From contig JAHLLB010000001.1 of assembly GCA_020444425.1 (NCBI GenBank), positions 124,001 through 188,000 of the forward strand: a stretch of 64,000 nt of DNA, given 5' to 3'. Positions within the stretch are counted from its first letter, which is position 1. Each line of letters starts with the position of its first letter. The notes under the pieces were generated by a model that was not told the origin of the DNA, did not search any database, and saw only the letters and a list, made by a program, of their open reading frames with translations. Shown piece by piece: positions 25,714 to 35,444 of this stretch. Made by a program: the position numbers and the translations under genes. The stretch comes from a bacterium. Lineage in GTDB: Bacteria; Electryoneota; Electryoneia; Electryoneales; Electryoneaceae.

Positions 25714-26581
25714 TCTGTACCTGCTCCCGCAGCTTTTCCAGCTCTTCCTTGGCTTCCACAACATGCGTCGAGATCTCGGCATCGAGGACTTTCGAGCCGG
25801 TGGTGTTCACTTCGCGGTTCATCTCCTGCAGGATGAAGTTGAGCCGCTTGCCGACCAGACCACCTTTCTTCAACGCCTGGCGGAACAGGTCAATGTGGCT
25901 GGCGAGACGTACCAGCTCTTCGGTGATGTCAATGCGGTCGACGAGGTACGCCACTTCCTGTTCGAGGCGGCCATCGTCCACCTTGTCGGCGTCGATGAAC
26001 CGTTCGATCCGCTCCCGGATGCGTTCCAATGCCTGGTCTCGGTTCTCCACGGCGCGGGTCTTGATCAGCTCGGCCAGCTCCTGCATCCGGGTAAGCCGAT
26101 TCTGGAAGTCCTTCTCCAGGTTCGCCCCTTCCGCCTCGGCCATCTCTTCGAAGTGCGTGACCGCTTCCTCAACGCCGCGCAGCACCAGTTTCTGCCGTTT
26201 CTCGGCGATTCCCTCGTTCTCGCTTCCGGAGAGCATGTTCAGGTTGAACGCGATGTCGCGCGTGGTAACGTCGTGCTCAATGTTGGTCCGCCTGGCGATT
26301 TCGCGCAGCGACTCAACCAGCGCCTCGGCGGCACCCATGTCGATTTCAAGGCGCGACCGCTGTACATCTTCCCGCGGTTCTTCGACGAACACGTTCACCT
26401 TGCCGCGTTCGATGCGATTCTTGACCGCTGTGCGGATTTCGGAATCCAGCGAAAGCAGGGTGCGCGGCAAGCGGGTGGAAATATCGAGAAAGCGGTTGTT
26501 GACACTGCGAACTTCGACGCTGTAGCGAAGTCCGTCATCTTCGACTTCGGCGCGTCCAAAAGCGGTCAGGCTGCGAATCAT
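25703..26581 (-). CDS. yicC: YicC family endoribonuclease-like protein
   Basis: 292 residues beginning MIRSLTAFGRAEVEDDGLRY, the YicC_N signature (E. coli MIRSMTAFAR). The C-terminal DUF1732 part carries EEVAYLVDRIDITEELVRLA-like sequence (here QEVAYLVDRIDITEELVRLA), LKKGGLVGKRLNFILQEMNR, then EVNTTGSKVLDAEISTHVVE. Members have been linked to RNA turnover. ATG 26581 with GGGAG upstream is preferred to the ATG 21 bases earlier. Conserved pairing with gmk supports the call. First gene of the minus-strand housekeeping run. Confidence 0.94.
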   Translation of the reverse strand: MIRSLTAFGRAEVEDDGLRYSVEVRSVNNRFLDISTRLPRTLLSLDSEIRTAVKNRIERGKVNVFVEEPREDVQRSRLEIDMGAAEALVESLREIARRTNIEHDVTTRDIAFNLNMLSGSENEGIAEKRQKLVLRGVEEAVTHFEEMAEAEGANLEKDFQNRLTRMQELAELIKTRAVENRDQALERIRERIERFIDADKVDDGRLEQEVAYLVDRIDITEELVRLASHIDLFRQALKKGGLVGKRLNFILQEMNREVNTTGSKVLDAEISTHVVEAKEELEKLREQVQNVA

Positions 26582-26621
26582 CGTTGCGACTCCCTGTCCC
26601 ATTTATGAGTGAGAAGAATCA

Positions 26622-26627
26622 AGTATA
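26622..26627 (-). promoter_or_regulatory. Possible -10 element for the yicC-gmk-rpoZ-coaBC run
   Basis: TATACT on the minus strand, 41 bases upstream of the yicC start, in the 253-base divergent gap (26582-26834). No convincing -35 at 17 bases was found. Nothing else is clear in this gap beyond the GGGAG ribosome binding site of the plus-strand gene at 26835. Confidence 0.3.
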
Positions 26628-26834
26628 GTTTCGAGTTTATGTGGAAATGGAAAATCCACCTCCGCGAGACGTTGTGAAAGTGCCCTGTTTCGCTTGCTCA
26701 ACCGTTGCGCAGACACCACTTTACGAGTGCACGCCTTACACGTTCATCCCGGCGCGAGGGATCTGAACTTCTGACACGACGTAACTTGCGACCTCCGCAG
26801 CATCCCCAGCGTCGGCCACAACGCGGGAGACGTC

Positions 26835-28934
26835 ATGTCCACCTCTGACGCAACCGGTTCCACCCTCAACACACGCAATCGTCTGGCGCGTGAAGCTAGC
26901 GCCTACCTCCGGCAGCATGCCAAAAATCCGGTGGACTGGTATCCATGGGGCGAGGAGGCGATCCGTCGGGCACGGCGGGAAGATAAGCCGATCTTTCTCT
27001 CCATCGGCTATGCGTCCTGCCACTGGTGCCACGTAATGGAGCGCGAGGTGTTCGACAACGAGGAGATCGCCGCCTACCTCAACGAGCATTACATCTGCAT
27101 CAAGGTCGACCGCGAAGAGCGACCCGATCTCGACCGGATCTACATGGAAGCGGTACAGCTGATGACGCGTGGCGGTGGGTGGCCGTTGAGTGCCTGGCTG
27201 ACGCCGGACCTGCGACCCTTTTTCGGTGGAACCTATTTCCCACCCGATTCCTTTTACAACCTGCTGCAACGGTTGAGCTTTGCGTGGGACGAAAACCGCG
27301 AACAGATCGACGAAACCGCTGAGCAACTGCACTCCTACATCTCCCGCAACCCGATGAGCGTCAATCCGGAATCGTTCACGATGGACAACGTGAAAGACAT
27401 CGGGGAAACCGCGCTGAACATGATGGACAACCTCTACGGCGGATTTCAGGGCGGGATGAAGTTCCCGGTGCCACTGCGCTGGCAGTTTTTGCTGCACCTG
27501 TACCGCGCTACGGGAGATGAACGGTACGCGAAAGCCGTCCGTGACGCTCTGGTCGCGATGTCGTCCGGCGGATTGCAGGACCACATCGGCGGCGGATTCC
27601 ACCGCTACACGGTGGACGCATCCTGGACCGTCCCCCACTTCGAGAAAATGCTCTACGACAACGCACAGTTGGCGTCCCTGTACCTCGAAATGGCAGCCGT
27701 CTGTGATGACAAGGCGCTGTACAGCCGCGTCGCCCGACGCACACTGGACTTCCTGCTCAACGAGATGTACGACGAGGAGCAAGGCGGCTTCTACGCCAGC
27801 TTCGATGCCGACAGCGGCGGAGCGGAAGGTTCGTTCTACGTCTGGACTCCGGCGGAAATCAGGGCGGTTGTCGGTCCCACGGACGCGGACGCGCTGTGCG
27901 TGCTGTTCGGCGTGACGGAGGAGGGTAACTTCGATGGCAACCGCACGGTTCTCACCCGTCGCTATCCCTTCGAGGATGTGGTCACGCGCACCGGGCGCCC
28001 CCTGGAAGAACTTAAAGCACTGGTTGAAGAACACCGCAAGCCGTTGTATTACGCCCGTTCGCGCCGGATTCCGCCGACTCTTGACAAGAAAATCGTTACC
28101 TCCTGGAATGCACTGGCGGTTTCGGCCATGGTCCAGGGCTACCGCTATTTCGGCGATGAACGCTACCTCGAAGCGGCGGAACAAACCACCGCCTTCCTGC
28201 GCAAACACCACTGGCACGATCGCGCGCTGGTCCGTGCTTCGACGGAGGGGACAACCGCCGGCGACGGCATTCTCGACGACTACGCTTTCCTCGCCAACGC
28301 GTTGATCGACCTGTTCCAGGCAACCGGCAATGCTGATCACCTCGTCTGGGCGGATGAACTCACCGGCATCATGCAGCGACGATTCCGGCACGAGTCTGCC
28401 GGATTCTACCACACGTCGCGAAATACGGAAGCCCCGCTCGGACGGCAGATTGAAATCCTCGACAACGTGGAACCGAGTGGACTGTCAATGGCGCTGAAGG
28501 TGTTGCTGCGCATGTCGGCGTTGCGGGCTGATCAATCTTATATCGAACAAGTGACTACAGACATTGAGGCGTTTTCGGAAATTATCAAGAAAGCCGGACT
28601 TGAAATGGCTGGTTGGGTTGACGCCGCCCTGCTGCTGCTGAATCCGATGTATGAGCTGGTCATTGTCCGGCCGATCGAGACAACCGCCGAACTCCCGAAA
28701 CGATCTGAACTTCGCCAGAGTGTAGACGAGCTCCTGCCGCCCTATGTACAAGTCATTCCACTTGAGGACGACCTCCCCACTCCCGACTTGATGAATCTGC
28801 TTCCTGGAATCGGGGATAAACCCGCTCTGGACGGACAGATCACCGGGTACGTCTGCCAGCTTGGGCAGTGCAATGCGCCGACGGCATCCATTGACCAACT
28901 TAAGCAACAACTATTGGTCGAGTGGAAGAAATAA
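26835..28934 (+). CDS. DUF255 / thioredoxin-domain protein (YyaL, SPATA20-like)
   Basis: 699 residues. The N-terminal thioredoxin-like DUF255 domain ([20 protein letters not shown], then [20 protein letters not shown]) contains a CHWC motif at 62-65. An (alpha/alpha)6-barrel-like region follows ([40 protein letters not shown], then [20 protein letters not shown]). This architecture is that of bacterial YyaL and animal SPATA20; the enzymatic function is not settled, though N-acylglucosamine-epimerase-like folds are involved. GGGAG 6 bases upstream supports the start. Transcribed alone and followed by a strong terminator. Confidence 0.93.
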   Translation: MSTSDATGSTLNTRNRLAREASAYLRQHAKNPVDWYPWGEEAIRRARREDKPIFLSIGYASCHWCHVMEREVFDNEEIAAYLNEHYICIKVDREERPDLDRIYMEAVQLMTRGGGWPLSAWLTPDLRPFFGGTYFPPDSFYNLLQRLSFAWDENREQIDETAEQLHSYISRNPMSVNPESFTMDNVKDIGETALNMMDNLYGGFQGGMKFPVPLRWQFLLHLYRATGDERYAKAVRDALVAMSSGGLQDHIGGGFHRYTVDASWTVPHFEKMLYDNAQLASLYLEMAAVCDDKALYSRVARRTLDFLLNEMYDEEQGGFYASFDADSGGAEGSFYVWTPAEIRAVVGPTDADALCVLFGVTEEGNFDGNRTVLTRRYPFEDVVTRTGRPLEELKALVEEHRKPLYYARSRRIPPTLDKKIVTSWNALAVSAMVQGYRYFGDERYLEAAEQTTAFLRKHHWHDRALVRASTEGTTAGDGILDDYAFLANALIDLFQATGNADHLVWADELTGIMQRRFRHESAGFYHTSRNTEAPLGRQIEILDNVEPSGLSMALKVLLRMSALRADQSYIEQVTTDIEAFSEIIKKAGLEMAGWVDAALLLLNPMYELVIVRPIETTAELPKRSELRQSVDELLPPYVQVIPLEDDLPTPDLMNLLPGIGDKPALDGQITGYVCQLGQCNAPTASIDQLKQQLLVEWKK

Positions 28935-28966
28935 AGAAGAGTTCACACCTGCTAAACGTCTATCAG

Positions 28967-28990
28967 CGGCTCCGGGGGAGCCGTTTTCTT
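28967..28990 (+). terminator. Rho-independent terminator after the DUF255 gene
   Basis: CGGCTCC/GGAGCCG stem of 7 bp (28967-28973 with 28977-28983), loop GGG, followed by TTTTCTTTTTT. It is 33 bases beyond the stop codon. Confidence 0.85.
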
Positions 28991-29246
28991 TTTTCCGTTT
29001 TCTGAACTTTCTTTCAATTCAAGATCAGCATTATCAAAATATTGCATTGACATCAACGTAGCACCGGAGCACATTATTACAGAAACATCATAAATTCCCA
29101 GAATCGTTATATTTCGTATTAGATCGTGTTATATTTTTCACAGAAGGTGATCGTGCTCCAAGGGGGTCCGCACGATAACCCGGGGGGATTTCCAGAGTCC
29201 ACGGCTTCCACCTCGTGATGGAAGTATTCCGGGAGGGACCGCTCCA
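28991..29246 (+). promoter_or_regulatory. AT-rich upstream region and structured leader of the chemoreceptor gene
   Basis: No gene is seen here. The left part (to about 29140) is AT-rich, with a TTGACA at 29047-29052 but only a poor -10 (CATTAT, spacing 19). Nearer the start are two hairpins: ATCGTGC/GCACGAT (29150-29156 with 29170-29176) and CTTCCA/TGGAAG (29205-29210 with 29219-29224). No known riboswitch class was matched. GGGAGGGACC serves as ribosome binding site. Confidence 0.4.
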
Positions 29247-31523
29247 ATGAAGCGCAGTGTCAACACGAAACTACTCGCCTCAGTCTTCATCGCATTGATT
29301 GCCGCGATGGGACTCTCCATGTCGATCCTGTTCAGTGTCCAGCACAACCGTGAGGTGCAGGCAGCCGAAGACGAAGTCCTTTCGGTGTCTCACATGCTGG
29401 TACACTCGCTGGAATTCGCGATGAATGAGGGAATCTTCGAGTTCGATGATTTCCAGAAGGAAGCGGAAACGACGGGCCACACTCGTGAATTGCGCATCCT
29501 CCCCACCGAGGTGTTGGAATCTGGTGCGAATGCCAAGTTGGACGAGTTCGAGCTGGCCAGCTTCAACACTGCCGAGATTCAGATCACGCAGGAAGAGTTT
29601 AATGGCGAGTCGGTGGTCCGTGTCGCGACGCCGATGGTTGCCACCGGGAGCTGCATTGACTGTCACGGGGGCAATGTCGGTGATGTGATGTCGGTGGTCA
29701 GCATCCGTTCCTCGATTGACGAGAACATGCGCTCGCTGGCAGCGTTCCAAGTGAAAGCCGGCTTGATGATTATCGGCGCCATCGTGCTGACACTGGTGCT
29801 GATCTATTTCCTCGTCCGCCATTCCATCATTCGGAAGTTGAAGAACCTGGTATCCTTCTCGAACGATCTGGCGCGTGGTGATCTCACGACCACGATGCAG
29901 GAGTATGGCGAGGACGAAGTCGGCGAGGTTGCGAGTTCGCTGGCCTCTATTCACGATATGCTGAAGACCAAGGCGGAAGAGGCCAATTCCATCGCCAACG
30001 GGGACTTGTCGCTCAAGATCAAGGTTTTGTCGGAGCAGGACGAGCTCGGTTTCGCGATGCGCCGTGTCTCGGCAAACTTGCTGCAGATGCGGGATGAACT
30101 GGCCGACACCATCGAGCAACAGATCGCGGGCAACCTCGACAGCCGTTGCCGGACCGAGATCGTTGCCGGAACGTATCGTGAGCTGATGGAAGGCATCAAC
30201 CGTGTCATTGACGCGATTGTCGCGCCGATGATGCGCGCCGTGACTCTGCTGTCACAGTACGCCGAGGGTGATTTCAGCAAGAAGATGGACGATTTGCCTG
30301 GCAAGCAGATCGAGTTCACTCGGGCGTTAAACACAATCAACGAGAACCTCACCGAACTCTGCGGCGAGGGAATGCGGTTCATTACTGCGACCCGAAACGG
30401 CGAGCTGGGCCTCGAATTCGAGAATGACCGTTTCCACGGCACCTACCGTCAGATTGTGGAAGGCTTCAGCGAAGGTCTGGCGAATCTGAAAGCGCCGATC
30501 CGTCAGACGATCCGCATACTGGAAGCCCTGGCGCAGGGTGACCTGACCGAGTCCACGACAGGCGATTTCGTTGGCGAATATGCGATCTTGAACGACTCGC
30601 TGACGGCGACGCTGGATTCGTTGAACGAGATGATGGGGCTGGTGACGCAGAGCGTGGAATCGGTGACGGTCAGTTCGGATCAGGTATCGACGTCCAGCCA
30701 GTCAATGAGTGCCGGCGCGACCCAGCAGGCGTCCAGTCTGGAAGAGATCAACGCCGCGATGGTCGAATTGGATGCGCAAACGAAGGAGAACACGACCAAC
30801 GCGACCGAAGTACGCCGCCTCAGCACGCAGGCCCTGCAGTCAGCCAGAACCGGTGACGAGCAGATGGAGAGCATGCTCGGCGCAATGAAGGATATCACCG
30901 ACGATTCACAGAAGGTACAGCGCATCATCAAGATCATCGACGAGATCGCGTTCCAGACGAACCTGCTGGCGTTGAACGCGGCTGTCGAGGCGGCGCGTGC
31001 GGGTGTGCACGGACGCGGCTTCGCGGTGGTGGCGGAGGAAGTTCGGAATCTCGCACAACGGTCAGCCAAGGCGGCTGCTGAAACGAACGAGATCATCGAG
31101 GGAAATCTGGCCAGTGTGACGCGTGGATCGGACATCGCGCAGAACACCGCCGGGTCACTGAAGGAGATCATCGAAAGCATCGGCAACGTTGCGGATCTGG
31201 TCAGCGGAATCGCGAAGTCCAGCGAGGAGCAGACCAATGTCACCCACGACATCAGCTCATCGTTGAATCAAATCGATTCGATTACGCAATCGAACGCCGC
31301 CGTCGCCGAGGAAACCGCCGCTGCCGCCGAAGAACTGCATTCGCAGATCACGACATTGCAGGGAATGCTGGAACGTTTCTCATTGCGGAACGATGAGCAT
31401 GGCACGGTTGCATCCTCGCGGAAGGCCGTATCCGGTACATCCAGCAACGGAAACAGACGCTTGCACGGTCTGAACGATGACGATTTCGAGTTGGAAGATC
31501 TCAGTCTGTCTGATTTCGACTGA
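29247..31523 (+). CDS. Methyl-accepting chemotaxis protein with DUF3365-type haem-motif sensor domain
   Basis: 758-residue chemoreceptor. Membrane segments at ~9-31 and ~171-192 bracket a periplasmic domain of the DUF3365/Tll0287 type, which contains SCIDCHGG: a CxxCH c-type haem motif at 136-140. HAMP and HAMP-like repeats follow ([20 protein letters not shown], then repeated LAQGDLTE-type segments to ~480), and the C-terminal signalling hairpin has its conserved tip near 570-605 ([20 protein letters not shown], then [19 protein letters not shown]). Redox or gas sensing is inferred from the haem motif. No chemotaxis partner gene is adjacent; a terminator follows. Confidence 0.93.
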   Translation: MKRSVNTKLLASVFIALIAAMGLSMSILFSVQHNREVQAAEDEVLSVSHMLVHSLEFAMNEGIFEFDDFQKEAETTGHTRELRILPTEVLESGANAKLDEFELASFNTAEIQITQEEFNGESVVRVATPMVATGSCIDCHGGNVGDVMSVVSIRSSIDENMRSLAAFQVKAGLMIIGAIVLTLVLIYFLVRHSIIRKLKNLVSFSNDLARGDLTTTMQEYGEDEVGEVASSLASIHDMLKTKAEEANSIANGDLSLKIKVLSEQDELGFAMRRVSANLLQMRDELADTIEQQIAGNLDSRCRTEIVAGTYRELMEGINRVIDAIVAPMMRAVTLLSQYAEGDFSKKMDDLPGKQIEFTRALNTINENLTELCGEGMRFITATRNGELGLEFENDRFHGTYRQIVEGFSEGLANLKAPIRQTIRILEALAQGDLTESTTGDFVGEYAILNDSLTATLDSLNEMMGLVTQSVESVTVSSDQVSTSSQSMSAGATQQASSLEEINAAMVELDAQTKENTTNATEVRRLSTQALQSARTGDEQMESMLGAMKDITDDSQKVQRIIKIIDEIAFQTNLLALNAAVEAARAGVHGRGFAVVAEEVRNLAQRSAKAAAETNEIIEGNLASVTRGSDIAQNTAGSLKEIIESIGNVADLVSGIAKSSEEQTNVTHDISSSLNQIDSITQSNAAVAEETAAAAEELHSQITTLQGMLERFSLRNDEHGTVASSRKAVSGTSSNGNRRLHGLNDDDFELEDLSLSDFD

Positions 31524-31560
31524 TGCACAGCTGTTGAGTTGACACGCACAATACGCGATA

Positions 31561-31593
31561 CGTCCGGCTTGGATCATAGCCGGACGTTTTATT
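31561..31593 (+). terminator. Rho-independent terminator after the chemoreceptor gene
   Basis: CGTCCGGCT/AGCCGGACG, 9-bp perfect stem with an 8-base loop, followed by TTTTATT. It separates the receptor gene from the convergent cardiolipin synthase gene. Confidence 0.88.
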
Positions 31594-31611
31594 CTCACTC
31601 GGTGGAAGGAT

Positions 31612-33126
31612 TTAGAGGAACGGACTCAACATCTTCGCGGCGTTCTGCACCACTTTTTTGACCAACGGTCGACTTGACCAGATCTCGTTGCTCACCCGGT
31701 CGCAGTGTTGCAGCAGGCTGTTCTGGTAGTCGCGTATCTCGCTGACGGCGGACTTGTCGTAGAGGACCAGCGTGAGTTCATAATTCAGCTCGAACGAGCG
31801 AATGTCGAAGTTGCCGGTGCTGACAAACGCCAGCCGGTTGTCGATGGTCAGGCTCTTGGCGTGCAGCAGGTCATTCCGGTACTGTTGAATCTGCACACCC
31901 ATGTCGAGCAGTTCGCGAAAATAAGCGTGTGACGCCATATCCACGAACGTGTGGTTGGAGTGCCCCGGTACGATCAGTGTGACCTTCACGTCGCGCAGAA
32001 TCGCGGAACGCAAGGAGTTCAGGATCGTCATGTTCGGCACCAGGTATGGTGTGGTCAGCACGACGCTTTCCCGGGCCTGATGCAACGCGGCAAGGATCGC
32101 CTGTAGAAAGTTCAGCTGGTCGTAATTTGGGCCACTGGGCAGCACCTGCACCGGAATCGTGGACGGGTTACCGTGTTCCGGAAACAGATTATCCTGCTGC
32201 AGATCCTCGCGGGTCTCAGCGTTCCAGTCCTGCACGAACACGGTCTGCAACTGGTTGACCACGGGACCGGTCACCCGCACCATCATGTCCAGCCAGTGCA
32301 ACTTGCCATTGGTATTGTAATCGGTGTCGACGGCGTTCATGGATCCAGTCCACGCCGTGTGACCGTCAACGATCACCAGTTTGCGGTGGTTGCGCAGATC
32401 CATGCGCACATACTGCCGCAACTTCGGTCGCATCGGGAAGAAATGATGGAAATCGATTCCGGCGGCCAGCAACCGTTCTTCCATCTCGCCGATGAACGGA
32501 GCTGAACCGCTGGCGTCCACCAGCACCCGCACCGCCACTCCCCGTTCCACCGCACGGCTCAACGCGCGCGCCAGCCGTTTCCCGGTCTCATCCTCAGCGA
32601 AGATGTAGAACAGGACGTGGATGTACTCGGTAGCGTTGTCGATGTCGGCGACCAGCCGGTCGAGGATGACAGGATGCAGGTCGAGGCTCTCAACGCTTTC
32701 CGCGGCGGTTACCGGCATGCCGCCGAGGTTCTCGACCAGTCGTGCGAACGGTACGAGGTCCGGCGGGCACTTAGCGTCCGGATGGGGGTCGAGTTTCCGC
32801 AACTCGTCCAGGATGATCCGGAATCGCCGTTGCAGGCGTTCGTGCTGTTCCCGGTAGGCTTTCGGCAGCTTGTTGTTCCCAAAGGTGAGAAACAACGGCA
32901 GTCCGAGCCACGGCATGAACAGGATGGTCAACACCCACGCCAGCAGCGAGGACGCTTCCCGCCGGTGCCGTACGAGCAGAATCGCCAGCGACACGATGCG
33001 CATCACCCAGCGGGCGGCGAGATACAGCACCGACGGTACCGCCGGAACCTGCAGTTGCCGCAATTGCGCCGCTGTCGGTGTTTGCACTCGCCGCAACGGC
33101 CACAACCGCTTCAGGAACCCGATCAT
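31612..33126 (-). CDS. cls: Cardiolipin synthase (phospholipase D superfamily)
   Basis: Joins two phosphatidylglycerols to cardiolipin at the inner membrane. Two N-terminal membrane segments (VMRIVSLAILLV; LLAWVLTILFMPWLGLPLFL), the second being the PLDc_N motif. Two HKD motifs: NHRKLVIVDGHTAWTGSMN (first) and LHAKSLTIDNRLAFVSTGNF (second). 504 residues, normal. Convergent with the chemoreceptor gene and transcribed alone. Confidence 0.93.
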   Translation of the reverse strand: MIGFLKRLWPLRRVQTPTAAQLRQLQVPAVPSVLYLAARWVMRIVSLAILLVRHRREASSLLAWVLTILFMPWLGLPLFLTFGNNKLPKAYREQHERLQRRFRIILDELRKLDPHPDAKCPPDLVPFARLVENLGGMPVTAAESVESLDLHPVILDRLVADIDNATEYIHVLFYIFAEDETGKRLARALSRAVERGVAVRVLVDASGSAPFIGEMEERLLAAGIDFHHFFPMRPKLRQYVRMDLRNHRKLVIVDGHTAWTGSMNAVDTDYNTNGKLHWLDMMVRVTGPVVNQLQTVFVQDWNAETREDLQQDNLFPEHGNPSTIPVQVLPSGPNYDQLNFLQAILAALHQARESVVLTTPYLVPNMTILNSLRSAILRDVKVTLIVPGHSNHTFVDMASHAYFRELLDMGVQIQQYRNDLLHAKSLTIDNRLAFVSTGNFDIRSFELNYELTLVLYDKSAVSEIRDYQNSLLQHCDRVSNEIWSSRPLVKKVVQNAAKMLSPFL

Positions 33127-33196
33127 TCAGAACTCCGCAACCTTGCCGAATTCAGTGAGTGTCCGGCAAACATAGTCCGGATTTATGAGCCCGGGG

Positions 33197-33754
33197 TTAT
33201 GCGTGCCGGATGATCTCGTCGGCGGCTTTGCGTGTCCGCGGCTTGTCGTCCAAGCCCTTGTAGGAATCCGGTACGTATGAATCGTCGGGATTGCGCTTAC
33301 CGATGGCGACCATCACGATCGGCTCGTCATCGTCCTCGAGACCGAAGTCTTTTCGGATCATCTCCGGTTTCCACCCTGCCATCGGCCGGGCAACGAGATC
33401 ATGCGCGGTGGCTTCGAGCATCAGGTTCATGGTTGACATGCCTGTATCGAAATGATAGTACTCTCTTCCGTCTCCCGGCTGGCAATCATTTTGCGCTTTC
33501 GCGTATCCAATGACCAATAATGGAGCAGTGATCGCCCAGCCGCGATTTCCTCCGGTGAGAGCTTCGCGTGCTTTCGCCAGCCCCTCTTCGGATTGCACGA
33601 AGAGATAGCGCCACGGCTGTTTGTTTGCGCAGGACGGGGTCAACCGGATCGCTTCAATCAGTGCGTTGACGGTGTCTTGCGGGAGCGGATCGGGCAGGAT
33701 CGCACGGGTAGCGTACCGGCCGTCGAGTAGTTTCAGTAGCGGACTATCGTACAT
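33197..33754 (-). CDS. Nitroreductase family oxidoreductase
   Basis: FMN-dependent NAD(P)H oxidoreductase fold. The start LLKLLDGRYATRAILPDPLP and the RLTPSCANKQPWRYLFVQ segment (FMN-binding PSxxNxQPW) are typical, as is the end HDLVARPMAGWKPEMIRKDF and EPIVMVAIGKR. ATG 33754 is chosen because GGAGGTGCTT lies just ahead of it; the ATG 12 bases upstream would include that site. 185 residues. Substrate not predictable. Divergent from pntAA across a 194-base gap. Confidence 0.9.
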   Translation of the reverse strand: MYDSPLLKLLDGRYATRAILPDPLPQDTVNALIEAIRLTPSCANKQPWRYLFVQSEEGLAKAREALTGGNRGWAITAPLLVIGYAKAQNDCQPGDGREYYHFDTGMSTMNLMLEATAHDLVARPMAGWKPEMIRKDFGLEDDDEPIVMVAIGKRNPDDSYVPDSYKGLDDKPRTRKAADEIIRHA

Positions 33755-33948
33755 AAGCACCTCCATAATGCGCTCTTGTTAACATGACCTAAATCTACAT
33801 TGTCTTACAACTTAATCACCATGCGGGTTTCACGGTTCGGGGCCCACTTGGAGGACTACTTGATTAATCACGGGTCAGCGTTTACTTTCTCAGCCTGCAA
33901 ACCCGCCGTACAAGCCAGAAAGCATTCACATACCGAGGGCATTCGAAC

Positions 33949-35148
33949 ATGATTGTCGGTGTTCCCAAGGAGTTGTTCCCGGGCGAGAAACGCGTCGCCA
34001 TGGTCCCGGACCTCGTTCCGATGCTGAAGAAGCGCGGAATCGATGTTCTCGTGGAGCAGGGCGCCGGTTTCGGTGCCGGGCACCTCGACAAGGTGTACGA
34101 GGAAAAAGGTGCGACGGTCACGGCCAGTCGGGACGAGATATTCCAGAAAGCGGATATCATCGTCCAGGTTCGTTCGTATGGTGGCGACGAGGATGCGTCC
34201 AAGGAAGACCTCGCACGCATGAAGGCCGGCCAGCTGGTTTGCGGTCAGTCGGACTCGCTGGGCAACGCGGAGAAGGCGAAGGAGTTCGCGGAAAAGAAGG
34301 TGAACCTGTTCTCGATGGAACTGGTTCCGCGAATCACTCGCGCGCAGAGCATGGACGTTTTGTCCTCCCAGGCAAACATCGCCGGTTACAAGGCTGTGTT
34401 GCTGGGCGCTGCCGAGTTGCCGAAGATCTTCCCGATGATGATGACGGCGGCGGGTACGATTGCCCCGGCGAAAGTTTTCGTCATCGGTGCTGGTGTTGCG
34501 GGTTTGTCGGCGATTGCGACGGCCAAGCGTCTCGGCGCTGTTGTGCACGCGTTTGACGTGCGTCCGGAAGTGAAGGAACAGATCGAGTCGCTCGGCGGGA
34601 AGTTCGTCGAGGTCGAGCTTGATACGTCCGAAGCCAAGGGCGAAGGCGGCTACGCGAAGGAACAGAGTGAAGAGTTCCTCAAGAAACAGCGCGAGATGAT
34701 GGCGAAGGTTGTTGCGGAGTCGGATGTGATCATTACGACCGCCGCGATTCCGGGACGCAAAAGCCCGGTGATCGTGACTGCGGACATGGTGAAGCACATG
34801 CATCCGGGTTCGGTAATCATCGACCTCGCCAGCGAACGTGGCGGCAACTGCGAGCTGACGAAGCACGGTGAGCGGATCATCGAGAATGATGTCGTCATCA
34901 TCGGCCCGTCGAACATCGTGTCGACGGTTGCGACGCACGCGAGCCAGATGTACGCGAAGAACATCCAGACCCTGTTGTTCCACCTCATCGACAAAGAAGG
35001 CAACTTCAACGTTGATATGAGCGACGAGATCAACGAGGGTTCGATGGTTGTGTATAGCGGGGAAGTCGTGCATGCACGTGTTCGTGACATCCTCGGCATG
35101 CCGGCGAAGGCGAAGCCGGCCGAATCCAACGATACGAAGGAGGCGTAA
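33949..35148 (+). CDS. pntAA: NAD(P) transhydrogenase alpha subunit, NAD-binding part (PntAA)
   Basis: Soluble dI domain of the proton-translocating transhydrogenase, which makes NADPH from NADH. Begins MIVGVPKELFPGEKRVAMVP (AlaDh/PNT N-terminal domain); AKVFVIGAGVAGLSAIATAK near residue 180 is the Rossmann loop, and the RQD-loop-equivalent QVRSYGG lies in between. 399 residues; the membrane part is on a separate gene immediately downstream, the split form common outside enterobacteria. GAGGG precedes the ATG. One-base overlap with pntAB. Confidence 0.96.
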   Translation: MIVGVPKELFPGEKRVAMVPDLVPMLKKRGIDVLVEQGAGFGAGHLDKVYEEKGATVTASRDEIFQKADIIVQVRSYGGDEDASKEDLARMKAGQLVCGQSDSLGNAEKAKEFAEKKVNLFSMELVPRITRAQSMDVLSSQANIAGYKAVLLGAAELPKIFPMMMTAAGTIAPAKVFVIGAGVAGLSAIATAKRLGAVVHAFDVRPEVKEQIESLGGKFVEVELDTSEAKGEGGYAKEQSEEFLKKQREMMAKVVAESDVIITTAAIPGRKSPVIVTADMVKHMHPGSVIIDLASERGGNCELTKHGERIIENDVVIIGPSNIVSTVATHASQMYAKNIQTLLFHLIDKEGNFNVDMSDEINEGSMVVYSGEVVHARVRDILGMPAKAKPAESNDTKEA

Positions 35149-35432
35149 TGGACCTCGTCATGCTGCTGACGGTCTTCGTCCTCGCGATTTTCGTGGGGTT
35201 CGAGGTGATCACCAAGGTACCGCCGACGTTGCATACGCCGTTGATGTCGGGATCGAATGCGATTTCCGGGATCACGATTGTCGGTGCGCTGCTGGCAGCG
35301 GGTGCCGCGGCGGAACACTCGACACACCTGGCGAAGACATTTGGTATGGTCGCGCTGGTGTTCGCCACCATTAACGTGGTCGGCGGGTTCCTCGTGACCC
35401 ATCGTATGCTGAAGATGTTCAAGAAGAAATAA
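35148..35432 (+). CDS. pntAB: NAD(P) transhydrogenase alpha subunit, membrane part (PntAB)
   Basis: 94 residues with three membrane helices (MLLTVFVLAIFVGFEVI; ISGITIVGALLAAGAAA; GMVALVFATINVVGGFLVT). It corresponds to the dII segment of the alpha chain that is fused to dI in E. coli PntA. The PPTLHTPLMSGSNAISGI loop is the recognisable family motif. Coupled to both neighbours. Confidence 0.95.
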   Translation: MDLVMLLTVFVLAIFVGFEVITKVPPTLHTPLMSGSNAISGITIVGALLAAGAAAEHSTHLAKTFGMVALVFATINVVGGFLVTHRMLKMFKKK

Positions 35433-35444
35433 GGGGCCGCAGAC

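Noticed and set aside
26736-28412. 558-codon open frame on the minus strand
   Set aside because: Exactly antisense to the DUF255 gene, which has clear motifs; the antisense frame has no recognisable domain and reflects GC-rich codon bias.
29140-29240. c-di-GMP or other riboswitch upstream of the chemoreceptor
   Set aside because: Hairpins are present but none of the conserved riboswitch core sequences could be found by eye.
33868-35073. 401-codon open frame on the minus strand
   Set aside because: Antisense to pntAA; His/Arg/Asp-rich composition typical of reverse-strand shadows.
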